Shown: positions 29,692 through 37,931 of the stretch, piece by piece | Position numbering within the stretch: the stretch's first letter is position 1 | How the letters are laid out: every line of letters starts with the position of its first letter | From: Ciceribacter lividus | GTDB lineage: Bacteria; Pseudomonadota; Alphaproteobacteria; Rhizobiales; Rhizobiaceae | Direction of reading: 5' to 3' | DNA length: 64,000 nt | Assembly (NCBI RefSeq): GCF_003337715.1 | Contig: NZ_QPIX01000005.1 | Coordinates: 62,001-126,000, forward strand | The notes under the pieces: model-generated | What the model saw: the letters and a program-made list of their open reading frames with translations, nothing else | Told to the model about the DNA's origin: nothing | The model's database searches: none | Translations under genes and position numbers: made by a program

Positions 29692-32253
29692 ATGCTGTAT
29701 ATCTCCCGCTGGAAGACGATCCTGATCTGGCTCACCGTTGCGGTGAGCGTGGTGATCGCCATGCCCAACTTCTTCAGCAATGGGCAACTCGCGTCCTTCC
29801 CGTCGTGGCTTCCTTCGAAGAAGGTGACGCTTGGTCTCGACCTTCAGGGTGGCTCGCACATCATGCTGAAGATCGAGAAGGCCGACATCATCAAGGAACG
29901 GCTGGAGACGACTGTCGGCGATATCCGCAACAACCTGCGTGAGGCGGGCATCCGCTATACCGGTCTCTCCGGTGTCGGGCAGCAGATCCAGGTGCGCATT
30001 ACCGACGCGGACAAGGTCGAGGCCGCCAAGGAAGCGCTCGCGCCGCTGACCCAGGTGGTCAGTGTCGGTGGACTGACCGGAGGCACCGTGCAGGAAATCA
30101 CGATGACGGAAGGCGAGGGCGGTCTTCTGCGCTTCGATCTCACCGACGCCGGCATCAACTATCGCACCTCCTCGGCGCTCACCCAGTCGATCGAAGTTGT
30201 CCGACGTCGTGTGGACGAACTCGGAACCACCGAACCGCTGATCCAGCGCCAGGGTGAGGATCGCATCATCGTCCAGGTTCCGGGGCTCACCGATCCGCAG
30301 CGGCTCAAATCGCTTCTCAACCAGACCGCCAAGCTCACCTTCCACATGGTTGACATGAGCATGCCGGTCGAAGAGGCGATCAATGGTCGCCCGCCGGCCT
30401 CCTCCGAGGTCCTCTATTCCATGGACGATCCGGCCGTGCCTTATCTCGTCGAGAAGAGGGCACTGGTCTCCGGCGAAAACCTCGTCGACGCGCAGGCGAC
30501 CTTCAACCAGCAGACCAACGAGCCGGTCGTTTCCTTCCGTTTCGACAGCAAGGGCGCGCAGCGTTTTGCGCAGGCGACGCAACAGAATGTCGGCCGTCCC
30601 TTCGCGATCGTTCTCGACGATCAGGTGATTTCCGCGCCGGTCATCCGTGAGCCGATCGTCGGTGGTTCCGGACAGATCTCCGGCGGCTTCTCGGTCGAAG
30701 GCGCAAACGACCTTGCCGTGCTGCTGCGCGCTGGTGCGCTGCCTGCGACCCTGACGGTCGTCGAAGAACGCACCGTCGGTCCCGGCCTCGGTGCGGACTC
30801 GATCAGCGCCGGCCTGACCGCGTCGGTGATCGGCGCGATTGCCGTCGTCCTGTTCATGATCGCCTTCTACGGCACGTTCGGCGTGATGGCGAATGTCGCA
30901 CTCACCGCCAATATCACGATGATCTTCGCTGCCCTGACGACACTCGGCTCGACGCTCACGCTGCCTGGCATCGCCGGTATCGTTCTGACGATGGGGATGG
31001 CCGTCGACTCGAACGTGCTCGTCTACGAGCGCATCCGCGAAGAGGTGAAGAACGGCCGTTCGCTGGCGCAGGCGATTGACGTTGGCTTCAAGAAGGCCTT
31101 CGCGACCATCGTCGACGCCAACCTGACGACCCTCATCGCCGCTGTCGTTCTGTTCTTCCTCGGTTCCGGCCCGGTTCGCGGCTTCGCGGTCACGCTTGCC
31201 GTCGGTATCGTCACCACCGTCTTCACCGCCTTCACGATGACCCAGTGGCTGATGGCCATGTGGTTCCGCTGGCGTCGGCCGAAGCACCTGCCGAAGAGCA
31301 TTCGCACGGGGATGTTCGACACGCAGAACATCCGCTTCATGGCAATCCGCAAGTTCACCTTTGCCACGGCCGGCGCGCTGATCGTGATCTCGCTTGCCGG
31401 CTTCGTTTTCGTCGGCCTCAACCTCGGCATCGACTTCAAGGGTGGATCACTGATCGAGCTCAAGGCGCGGCAAGGGGCGGCCGACATTGGCGACATCCGC
31501 GAACGGCTGAGCGAACTGAACCTCGGGGAAATCCAGGCACAAGGGTTTGGCGATCCGTCGAGCGTACTCGTTCGTCTGCAGTCGCAGGAGGGGGGCGAAA
31601 ACGCCGAACAGTCGGCGATCTCGCTCGTGCGTCAGGAGCTTCAGGACCAATACGAATTCCGCCGTGTGGAAGTGGTCGGGCCCGCCGTTTCGAGCGACCT
31701 GACGGCGAATGCCACGATCGGCGTCGGCGTGTCGCTCCTGCTCATCCTGATCTACATCTGGTTCCGCTTCGAATGGCAGTTTGCGGCAGGCGCGATCATT
31801 GCGACCCTGCACGACGTGATCCTCACCCTCGGGCTCTTTGTCTTCACCGGCATCGAATTCAACCTCACCAGTATCGCGGCGATCCTGACGATCATCGGCT
31901 ACTCGCTGAACGATACGGTCGTGGTCTACGACCGCATGCGCGAGAACCTGAGGCGCTACAAGAAGATGCCGCTCGACGTCCTGATCGACGCGTCGATCAA
32001 CCAGACGCTGTCGCGTACGGTTCTGACGGCGTCGACGACCTTGATCGCACTTCTGGCGCTCTACCTCTTCGGCGGCGAGGTGATTGCCTCCTTCACGCTC
32101 GCCATGCTGTTCGGCGTGCTGATCGGCACCTTCTCGTCGATCTATATGGCTGCGCCAGTGCTGATTGCCTTCAAGCTGCGTCCGGAGAGCTTCCAGCAGG
32201 AGGAAAAGGCCTCCGAAGGCGAGGCGTTGCCGTCCGGCAAGGCTGGAGCCTGA
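29692..32253 (+). CDS. secDF: Fused SecD-SecF protein-export subunit
   Basis: 853 residues encoding SecD and SecF as one chain. SecD half: first membrane helix, LGLDLQGGSHIML (D1 motif), large periplasmic P1 domain, then six-helix block with MGMAVDSNVLVYERIREE. SecF half starts near residue 540 (NIRFMAIRKFTF) with GIDFKGGSLIELK and the IGYSLNDTVVVYDRMREN motif. Twelve membrane segments in total. It uses proton motive force to pull translocating proteins through SecYEG. Gene fusion is seen in several rhizobia and Firmicutes. Confidence 0.96.
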   Translation: MLYISRWKTILIWLTVAVSVVIAMPNFFSNGQLASFPSWLPSKKVTLGLDLQGGSHIMLKIEKADIIKERLETTVGDIRNNLREAGIRYTGLSGVGQQIQVRITDADKVEAAKEALAPLTQVVSVGGLTGGTVQEITMTEGEGGLLRFDLTDAGINYRTSSALTQSIEVVRRRVDELGTTEPLIQRQGEDRIIVQVPGLTDPQRLKSLLNQTAKLTFHMVDMSMPVEEAINGRPPASSEVLYSMDDPAVPYLVEKRALVSGENLVDAQATFNQQTNEPVVSFRFDSKGAQRFAQATQQNVGRPFAIVLDDQVISAPVIREPIVGGSGQISGGFSVEGANDLAVLLRAGALPATLTVVEERTVGPGLGADSISAGLTASVIGAIAVVLFMIAFYGTFGVMANVALTANITMIFAALTTLGSTLTLPGIAGIVLTMGMAVDSNVLVYERIREEVKNGRSLAQAIDVGFKKAFATIVDANLTTLIAAVVLFFLGSGPVRGFAVTLAVGIVTTVFTAFTMTQWLMAMWFRWRRPKHLPKSIRTGMFDTQNIRFMAIRKFTFATAGALIVISLAGFVFVGLNLGIDFKGGSLIELKARQGAADIGDIRERLSELNLGEIQAQGFGDPSSVLVRLQSQEGGENAEQSAISLVRQELQDQYEFRRVEVVGPAVSSDLTANATIGVGVSLLLILIYIWFRFEWQFAAGAIIATLHDVILTLGLFVFTGIEFNLTSIAAILTIIGYSLNDTVVVYDRMRENLRRYKKMPLDVLIDASINQTLSRTVLTASTTLIALLALYLFGGEVIASFTLAMLFGVLIGTFSSIYMAAPVLIAFKLRPESFQQEEKASEGEALPSGKAGA

Positions 32254-32258
32254 TCGTC

Positions 32259-32660
32259 GTGGCGGAGGCGCCGGGCAACCGGGGAATAGTGATGCGCGAG
32301 GCTCATTTTCCGGGCCGTGCGCCGATCGACGCCTACGGTAACGGAGGCTTTCGCTTCGCCGACATGTCGCATCGCGGCTCGTTGCTTCTGCTGCCCTCCG
32401 GCATATATGGCTGGGAGATGGCGGAAGGCGATCCGCTTTCCGTCGACGCCTTCCGGCGTGTGCTGGAGGAGGCGAGCGGTATCGAGGTTTTGCTCCTCGG
32501 AACCGGGAAGGACCTCCGTCCGATCCCTGCCGACCTCAAGGCGGCGCTCCGTGAGCGGGGTATTGCGAGCGACCCGATGGGCACGGGCGCGGCGGTTCGC
32601 ACCTACAATATCATGCTTGCCGAACAGCGTGCCGTGGCAGCCGCGCTGATTGCGGTCTGA
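32259..32660 (+). CDS. Mth938-like (DUF498) domain protein
   Basis: 133 residues from GTG 32259, five bases after secDF; ATG 32292 with a good upstream CGGGGA is an alternative giving 122 residues. I prefer the GTG because the conserved region appears to begin before that ATG (GI-V-MREAHFPGRAPIDAYG). The Mth938-like fold is supported by SLLLLPSGIYGWEM and VLLLGTGKDLRPIPADL. Human NDUFAF3, a complex I assembly factor, belongs to the same family; together with the NDUFAF6-like next gene this suggests a respiratory-assembly link, which is inference. Confidence 0.8.
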   Translation: MAEAPGNRGIVMREAHFPGRAPIDAYGNGGFRFADMSHRGSLLLLPSGIYGWEMAEGDPLSVDAFRRVLEEASGIEVLLLGTGKDLRPIPADLKAALRERGIASDPMGTGAAVRTYNIMLAEQRAVAAALIAV

Positions 32661-32685
32661 GGCGAGGTCTTTTTTGGAAAAGGCG

Positions 32686-33528
32686 ATGCTGGACAACGAA
32701 GCCATCTGCCTTGCCGGGCTGCGTGATACCGATCGTGACCGCTACCTTGCGGCCTTGCTGTCACCGGTCGACAAGCGCGCCGGGCTGGTCGCTCTCTATG
32801 GCTTCAACGCCGAGATCGCCCGTATCCGCGATGCCGTGCGCGAGCCGATGTCGGGCGAGGTCAGGCTGCAATACTGGCGCGATCTCGTTTCCGGCGTGGA
32901 ACACGGCGAGACGGCGGCCAATCCGCTCGGGGCGCTGCTCGTCGAAACCATCCGGCGTTATGACCTCCCCGCCGAGGCGCTGCTGCGGATGTTCGACGCC
33001 CGCGTTTTCGACCTCTACGACGATCCGATGGAGAGCCGCGGCATGTTCGAGGGCTATGCCGGTGATACGGCCTCCGCTCTCATACAGCTCGCAGGCCTGA
33101 TAGTCGCCCCGGACGAGGCGGCGAAATGCGCCGAACGTGCCGGCCATGCCGGCGTCGCACAGGCGGTCGCGGGTTCGATCCTGCTTTTGCCGCGGGCCAG
33201 GGCGCGCGGCCAGCTCTACATTCCCTTGGAGATATTGAAGGCGGTTGGCCTGGATCGCGAGGGCTTCCTCGCGGGCGAGGATCGTACGCGGATATCCGCC
33301 GCCGTCGAAGCGTTTGCCGGACTGGGGCGCGAGCATCTCGCAAAGGCGCGCAGTGCCGGCGTACTGCCCGCGACGATCATGCCGGCCTATCTGCCGGTGG
33401 CGCTGGTGGGCGACGTGCTCGATCGGGCCGTAAAGAAGCCTGCACGCGTCTTCGAGGAAGAAATACGGGCGGCGCAATGGCGACGGCAATTGCTACTCAT
33501 GCGGGCGATGTTCCGGCGGCGGGTCTGA
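32686..33528 (+). CDS. Squalene/phytoene synthase family protein lacking catalytic Asp motifs (NDUFAF6-like)
   Basis: 280 residues from ATG 32686 (preceded by GGAAAAGG; TTG 32650 would overlap the previous gene). The all-alpha synthase fold is recognisable from YGFNAEIARIRDAVREP, EVRLQYWRDLVSG, ARVFDLYDDPMESRGMFEGY and RARARGQLYIPLEIL. The aspartate-rich motifs needed for prenyl diphosphate binding are missing: the first reads NAEIARIRD and the third reads LLLPRARARGQ. A prenyl synthase role is therefore unlikely. The pattern matches NDUFAF6, the complex I assembly pseudoenzyme. Neighbouring Mth938-like gene (NDUFAF3 family) supports this view. Confidence 0.8.
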   Translation: MLDNEAICLAGLRDTDRDRYLAALLSPVDKRAGLVALYGFNAEIARIRDAVREPMSGEVRLQYWRDLVSGVEHGETAANPLGALLVETIRRYDLPAEALLRMFDARVFDLYDDPMESRGMFEGYAGDTASALIQLAGLIVAPDEAAKCAERAGHAGVAQAVAGSILLLPRARARGQLYIPLEILKAVGLDREGFLAGEDRTRISAAVEAFAGLGREHLAKARSAGVLPATIMPAYLPVALVGDVLDRAVKKPARVFEEEIRAAQWRRQLLLMRAMFRRRV

Positions 33529-33650
33529 AGCCGGCCAAATTCGCGCAAGCCTCGGCTGCTAGAGCCATTCCGGTCGCGACGTCGCGCGGAGGGTGCCGGA
33601 ACCGTTCGCATCATCGGTGAAGCGAGCGGAGGAACGAGAGGGAGGCAGAT

Positions 33651-34109
33651 GTGACGCTTGTCACGTGGATGGTGATCTTTGGACTGCTCGCCCTTTTCGC
33701 CATCGGCGCGACGCGTATGGCGCGTCGGTCGACGACCGAAGAGTCTCATGATACCGGGCTGGCCATCCTGCAGTTCGGCCGCGCCTTTCCCAACGAAGCG
33801 ATCCGCAACCTGCGTGCGACGGCTGACGGCAAGGCCGTCTTCGTTCGTCTGCACGACAACAAGACCGGCTTCATGCGCAACATGCGCAGCCATTTTGCAT
33901 GTCACCTGATCGAGCCGGGAACCGTGAGGGTGCGTGATCTCCCGAATGGCCGGGGACTGTCGGTCGAGTTTCTGGATACGCCGTTCCACAACGGCGACTT
34001 CGTTTTCACTTCGCCTGCCGAGGCGGCCGAGGTATCGCTCTGGCTGCTCGGCAACTACATCAGCGCAAACGACCGGCCGGACGCAGACGAGCCGTTCGCC
34101 AAAGGCTGA
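33651..34109 (+). CDS. Hypothetical membrane-anchored protein
   Basis: 152 residues from GTG 33651. An N-terminal membrane helix (VTWMVIFGLLALFAIGA, about residues 4-20) is followed by a soluble, probably beta-rich cytoplasmic or periplasmic domain with RNLRATADGKAVFVRLHDNK, MRSHFACHLIEPGTVRV and FHNGDFVFTSPAEAAEVSLWLLG. The domain is not one I recognise. It is convergent with trmFO, 13 bases apart. Good codon bias and clean structure make it a real gene. Confidence 0.65.
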   Translation: MTLVTWMVIFGLLALFAIGATRMARRSTTEESHDTGLAILQFGRAFPNEAIRNLRATADGKAVFVRLHDNKTGFMRNMRSHFACHLIEPGTVRVRDLPNGRGLSVEFLDTPFHNGDFVFTSPAEAAEVSLWLLGNYISANDRPDADEPFAKG

Positions 34110-34122
34110 CGAAGAACCGTCC

Positions 34123-35535
34123 TCACGCGCCTTCGAGCCAACGCCTGCAATCGGCGAGTGCTCGAGCGGCGATCAGTTGGCGTTTCATGATCGTCTTGTC
34201 TTTGCCACGGAAACGCTTGACGCCTTCGGGCTTGGTGATCGCACCGGGTTCCAGCTCCGGAAACAGTCCGAAGTTGATGTTCATCGGCTGGAAGGACCGC
34301 TTTCCGGGTTCCTCGTCGGTGACGATATGGCCACCGGTGATGTGGTTGAGGAGCGAACCCATGGCTGTCGTAGCCGGAGGCAGGCGGACCGGCTCCCCCT
34401 TCCGTTCCGCGGCAGCGAAGCGGCCGGCAAGCAGGCCAATCGACGCACTCTCGACGTAACCTTCGCAGCCGGTGATCTGTCCGGCGAAGCGCAGGCCGTG
34501 GCGGCTCTTGAGCTGCAGGGTCTCGTCGAGCAGGACCGGCGAGTTGATGTAGGTGTTGCGGTGCAGGCCACCAAGGCGGGCGAATTCCGCGTTCTCGAGG
34601 CCCGGAATCATCCGGAAGATCTCCGCCTGCGCCCCGTAGCGCAGCTTCGTCTGGAAGCCGACCATGTTGTACAGCGTGCCGAGCGCATTGTCCTGGCGAA
34701 GCTGGACCACGGCGTAGGGCTTGACGGTCGGGTTGTGGGCGTTGGTGAGGCCCATCGGCTTCATCGGCCCGTGCCGCAGCGTCTCGCGGCCGCGTTCCGC
34801 CATGACCTCGATCGGCAGGCAGCCGTCGAAATAGGGGGTGCCCTCCCATTCCTTGAAGCCGACGGTATCGCCGGCGATCAGCGCATCGACGAAAGCGTTG
34901 TACTGCGCTTCGTCCAGCGGGCAGTTGATGTAGTCCTTGCCGGTTCCGCCGGGTCCGACCTTGTCGTAGCGCGACTGGTACCAGCAGACATTCATGTCGA
35001 TCGAATCGCGATGGACGATCGGTGCGATGGCGTCGAAGAAGGCGAGCGCATCGGCACCGGTCTCGAGGCGGATCGCTTCGGCGAGCGCGGGCGAGGTGAG
35101 CGGGCCGGTCGCAACGATCGTCGAGCCCCATTCCTCCGGCGGAACTCCGGCGATCTCTTCGCGAATCACGGTGATCAACGGATGGCTTTCGATCGCGGCA
35201 CTGACGGCGGCGGAAAAGCCCTCGCGGTCGACGGCGAGCGCTCCGCCGGCCGGGACCTGGTTCCGGTCGGCCGCAGCCATGATCAGTGATCCCGCGAGAC
35301 GCATCTCGGCATGGATGACACCGACCGCATTGGACGTCGCGTCGTCGGACCGGAAGGAGTTCGAGCAGACGAGCTCGGCAAGTCCGTCGGTCTTGTGGGC
35401 ATCGGTGCCGCGCACGCCGCGCATCTCGTGGAGGATGACCGGTACACCGGCCTGCGCCGCCTGCCAGGCCGCTTCCGAGCCGGCAAGGCCGCCGCCGACG
35501 ATGTGGATGGGGGAAAGGGTCTCTGTCTTCGTCAT
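34123..35535 (-). CDS. trmFO: Methylenetetrahydrofolate--tRNA-(uracil-5-)-methyltransferase TrmFO
   Basis: 470 residues. FAD-binding [18 protein letters not shown] at the N-terminus, then [21 protein letters not shown] with the catalytic Cys, DIT-like [18 protein letters not shown] and the C-terminal [20 protein letters not shown] region: all diagnostic of TrmFO (formerly Gid). It makes ribothymidine at tRNA position 54 using methylene-THF and FAD. Upstream (minus-strand sense) lie a terminator and two DUF1127 genes. Confidence 0.96.
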   Translation of the reverse strand: MTKTETLSPIHIVGGGLAGSEAAWQAAQAGVPVILHEMRGVRGTDAHKTDGLAELVCSNSFRSDDATSNAVGVIHAEMRLAGSLIMAAADRNQVPAGGALAVDREGFSAAVSAAIESHPLITVIREEIAGVPPEEWGSTIVATGPLTSPALAEAIRLETGADALAFFDAIAPIVHRDSIDMNVCWYQSRYDKVGPGGTGKDYINCPLDEAQYNAFVDALIAGDTVGFKEWEGTPYFDGCLPIEVMAERGRETLRHGPMKPMGLTNAHNPTVKPYAVVQLRQDNALGTLYNMVGFQTKLRYGAQAEIFRMIPGLENAEFARLGGLHRNTYINSPVLLDETLQLKSRHGLRFAGQITGCEGYVESASIGLLAGRFAAAERKGEPVRLPPATTAMGSLLNHITGGHIVTDEEPGKRSFQPMNINFGLFPELEPGAITKPEGVKRFRGKDKTIMKRQLIAARALADCRRWLEGA

Positions 35536-35582
35536 GCGGGCTGCTTATCACGCGGCGCCGGCGGTTCCAATCGCCCCGAATC

Positions 35583-35607
35583 AAAAACGGCACCGTGCGG
35601 TGCCGTT
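35583..35607 (-). terminator. Rho-independent terminator of the first DUF1127 gene
   Basis: AACGGCACC (35586-35594), loop GTGC, GGTGCCGTT (35599-35607) on the plus strand, with AAA just before; read on the minus strand it is a nine-base-pair stem ending in TTTTT. It separates the DUF1127 gene from trmFO. Confidence 0.88.
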
Positions 35608-35663
35608 CGGCGTCTTCTTCATTTCATGGCGCCCCGCGGCTGCGGAGCGACCGGCATCAGTGC

Positions 35664-35807
35664 TTAGCGAAAGGAGCGTGCCGCGATGTTGCGGATATCG
35701 TAGCGGGTGATGCCGATGTCGGAGAGCGCCTGGTTGGACAGGTTGCCGAGCTCGGAGATCGTGCGGCGGTAGCTCATCCAGTTCTTGGCATAGCGGATCG
35801 GGTTCAT
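35664..35807 (-). CDS. DUF1127 small basic protein (first copy)
   Basis: 47 residues from the ATG at 35807 (MNPIRYAKNWMSYRRTISEL). The DUF1127 core is complete: RRTISELGNLSNQALSDIGITRYDIRNIA. Proteins of this size and family in Rhodobacter (CcaF1) bind RNA and affect sRNA maturation and turnover; Agrobacterium copies influence phosphate and central metabolism. It has its own terminator and is too short for many gene callers. It shares layout and orientation with a second copy at 36080 and with the small RNA at 36447. Confidence 0.88.
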   Translation of the reverse strand: MNPIRYAKNWMSYRRTISELGNLSNQALSDIGITRYDIRNIAARSFR

Positions 35808-36019
35808 GGTCGTTTCCTCGAGAATCTTGGTTTCGCTGTTCGTGCGGCCTCTCCGCATCAGCGATTGAGCCTTTTATACGCCTGTAAAACAATATTGTGC
35901 AGTGCAAATAATGAGCGACTGCTATGCAAATGTGCAAAGCATGACGAAAATTTAGGCCAGGCTCAGAAAATCGGCAGCAAAGCTGGCCGGCGATGGTCAC
36001 TCCGCCGACCGGTGGGCAC

Positions 36020-36045
36020 AAAAAAAGCCTCCCGCGAGGGGAGGC
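36020..36045 (-). terminator. Rho-independent terminator of the second DUF1127 gene
   Basis: On the plus strand A7 (36020-36026), GCCTCCC (36027-36033), loop GCGAG, GGGAGGC (36039-36045). Read on the minus strand this is a seven-base-pair GC stem followed by seven T residues, 34 bases after the stop. Confidence 0.9.
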
Positions 36046-36079
36046 CTTTCAGGTCTTCCAAATCGGAAGAGGCTGTAAA

Positions 36080-36226
36080 TCAGCCGGCGATGGCGTCGCG
36101 GGCAACGCGACGGATGTCTTCGCGGCCGATACCGAGGTCGCGCAGTTCGCGGTCCGACATGCGGCCGAGTTCGTTGATGGTCTGACGGTACTTGCGCCAG
36201 TTGCTGAGCGAGCGAGCAAAGTTCAT
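36080..36226 (-). CDS. DUF1127 small basic protein (second copy)
   Basis: 48 residues from the ATG at 36226 (MNFARSLSNWRKYRQTINEL), preceded by AAGGAGACC. Full DUF1127 core with RQTINELGRMSDRELRDLGIGREDIRRVARDA. It is about 50 percent similar to the copy at 35664 (same N/R-Y-RxTI-ELG-LS/M-L-D-GI-R-DIR pattern). Its own promoter must lie in 36227-36446 and its own terminator follows, so the two copies are separately transcribed. A role as a small RNA-binding or adaptor protein is inferred from relatives. Confidence 0.9.
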   Translation of the reverse strand: MNFARSLSNWRKYRQTINELGRMSDRELRDLGIGREDIRRVARDAIAG

Positions 36227-36446
36227 GATTGGTCTCCTTGGACTTGCGGCGGCGGCCGTCCTCGGCGCCGCTTTCGATTTCATGAGCTCAATATATGTTG
36301 CGCCGCAAAATCATGTAGAGCCAAGTTTGTATGCCACCTATGCATCAAATGCATGATCTTGCCGTTAAGTGATCGTTAATTGTCTATTTTTGCATCACGG
36401 GGGAAGGGAACGTGGGCAGAAAGCACTTCGCCGAAGGGAAGCGGAC

Positions 36447-36621
36447 AAAAAAATAACGCTCACCGGGGGAGGAGGTCCGGTGAGCGTCATTTTGGGTGAC
36501 TGGCAACTGGGAGGAGGAGTGCTGCCAGTCCTATCGGTGCGACACTGGGAGGAGGAGTGTGTAGCACCGAATTTCGTCGAGATCCCTGGTCGCTGCGAGC
36601 GCCTCAGGCGCGATCTCTATG
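36447..36621 (-). ncRNA. Three-hairpin anti-Shine-Dalgarno small RNA (NfeR1/alpha-r14 or cuckoo-type)
   Basis: Three consecutive hairpins each present the identical nine-base loop CCTCCTCCC on the minus strand: stem 36535-36540/36564-36569 with inner 542-546/556-560 and loop 36547-36555; stem 36498-36505/36523-36530 with loop 36509-36517; and an 11-base-pair stem 36456-36466/36477-36487 with loop 36467-36475. The last hairpin ends in TTATTTTTTT (36447-36455), a rho-independent terminator, which sets the strand. A CTATAT -10 (36628-36633 on the minus strand) suggests a start near 36621. CCUCCUCCC loops are the hallmark of rhizobial NfeR1 (alpha-r14), which blocks translation at ribosome-binding sites. 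The 5' end is uncertain; the core is 36447-36570. Confidence 0.85.
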
Positions 36622-36627
36622 GTTCAA

Positions 36628-36633
36628 ATATAG
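36628..36633 (-). promoter_or_regulatory. Candidate -10 element of the anti-SD small RNA
   Basis: Plus-strand ATATAG reads CTATAT on the minus strand, the -10 consensus reported for rhizobial sigma-70 promoters. Seventeen bases upstream lies CTGCAC, a four-of-six match to the CTTGAC -35 element. Confidence 0.4.
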
Positions 36634-36824
36634 TACGTCGACTTCGCTTTGTGCAGTGCAATATCATCATGGAAGCCATGCAATCTTCGCATGGCCGGCG
36701 AGGGTGTTGCGAAAGACCCGCGAAAGGGCATTGTCATTTCCATTCTCGCAAATCACAGTGCCACAAAATGCGACGCGGCGGTATGCGGCAAGGCACCGCA
36801 GCTGGCCGGGGATCTCAGGGGAAG
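36634..36824. other. Intergenic region between the small RNA and DUF2157 gene
   Basis: No gene is visible. It should hold the divergent promoters of the minus-strand small RNA and the plus-strand DUF2157 operon; an ATCTCAGGGGAAG ribosome site precedes the DUF2157 start. Open frames read through here, but one would translate the small RNA hairpins and has no conserved protein content. Confidence 0.5.
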
Positions 36825-37931
36825 ATGATGTATCGCGGAAGGCTGAAGCGCGACTTCGATCTGTGGGTCGAGAAAGGGATGGTGGCCCGTCCTGCCGCCG
36901 ACGCGATGCTCGCCGAGTATGACCAGCGGCGATCGACCTTCAGCGTCGGCGGCGTGCTGACCATGCTGGCGGCGCTGCTGATCTCGGCGTCGATCCTGTT
37001 GCTGATTGCAGCGAACTGGGAGGAGATTCCCCGCGGTGCAAAGGTAATCTCGGTTGTCGCGCTGATCTGGATCTTTCATCTGTCGGCGGGTGTGGCCTTC
37101 GCCCGCGGTGCGGATCGCCTCGGCGGGGCAGCCCTGGTGCTCGGCACGATGTGCTTCGGCGGCGCCATCGCGCTGATCGGACAACTCTACCATCTCTCGG
37201 GCGACACGGTGGATGCCATGCTGCTCTGGTTCGCGGGTGCAGTGGCCTCGGCTGTGCTCTTCCGCTCCGAAGCCGTGACGGTCGCTGCCGGATTTCTCGC
37301 CTTCGCCGTCTCTTTTGCCATGGTCGACCAGTTCGACTGGCAGTGGGACTGGCTTTACGGCTGGTCGCCGATCGCCTGCGCCCTCGTGGTACTGGCCCTG
37401 ATCTATCGCACCGGCGCGGAGCGTGCCCGTCATTTCGCCTACCTGCTCGGTCTTGCCTGGCTCGGCTGGCTCTACGGGTTGAGCGAGGAGGTCTGGCCGG
37501 CCGTCGTCTATGCACTCGTCGGAACGCTCTCCTTCGTGGCGCTGACGGTAAAGGGCTCGCCCCTGGAGGCGATCGCCCGCCGGGCGGGGGCGGCACCCGC
37601 CTTCTATGCGTGCGCGCTGGCGGTGCTCGGCCTTCTTGCGCTTCATTTCGAATATGATGCCGGGGGCAGACTTGCCGTGCTCGCGGCAGCGACGATCGCC
37701 TTCGTGCTGCTCGCCCTGGCGCTCGCCGGGCGCGACAACGGCGCGGTACGTTACCTTGCCTATACGGTCTTCGCCGGCGAGGTGCTTTATCTCTCGTTCG
37801 TGACGATCGATTCCATGCTCGGCACCTCCGGCTTCTTCCTGCTTTCCGGCTTGGTGGTGGCAGTGCTCGCCTTCGTCGTCGTCCGCATGGAAAAGCTCTT
37901 TGCCCGCAGAGCCGAGGAGGCCGGCCGATGA
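36825..37931 (+). CDS. DUF2157 membrane protein
   Basis: 368 residues from ATG 36825 (a second ATG follows directly), with AGGGGAAG before it. About ten to eleven membrane segments after a short cytosolic lead containing the DUF2157 entry LWVEKGMVARPAADAMLAEYD. TFSVGGVLTMLAALLISASILLLIAANWEEIPRG-like first helices and the GQLYHLSGDTVDAMLLWF segment are typical of the family. Function is unknown; the gene is nearly always followed by a GDYXXLXY protein, as here, overlapping by four bases (ATGA). Confidence 0.85.
   Translation: MMYRGRLKRDFDLWVEKGMVARPAADAMLAEYDQRRSTFSVGGVLTMLAALLISASILLLIAANWEEIPRGAKVISVVALIWIFHLSAGVAFARGADRLGGAALVLGTMCFGGAIALIGQLYHLSGDTVDAMLLWFAGAVASAVLFRSEAVTVAAGFLAFAVSFAMVDQFDWQWDWLYGWSPIACALVVLALIYRTGAERARHFAYLLGLAWLGWLYGLSEEVWPAVVYALVGTLSFVALTVKGSPLEAIARRAGAAPAFYACALAVLGLLALHFEYDAGGRLAVLAAATIAFVLLALALAGRDNGAVRYLAYTVFAGEVLYLSFVTIDSMLGTSGFFLLSGLVVAVLAFVVVRMEKLFARRAEEAGR

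Noticed and set aside
32650-33528. Phytoene synthase for carotenoid synthesis
   Set aside because: The aspartate-rich motifs are absent and no other carotenoid gene is nearby.
36447-36570. Plus-strand reading of the three-hairpin element (GGGAGGAGG loops)
   Set aside because: The T-run terminator exists only on the minus strand, and the known functional loop is CCUCCUCCC.
36369-36824. In-frame 5' extension of the DUF2157 gene
   Set aside because: It would translate straight through the three sRNA hairpins and gives no conserved sequence; the ATG at 36825 has a good ribosome site and begins the family domain.
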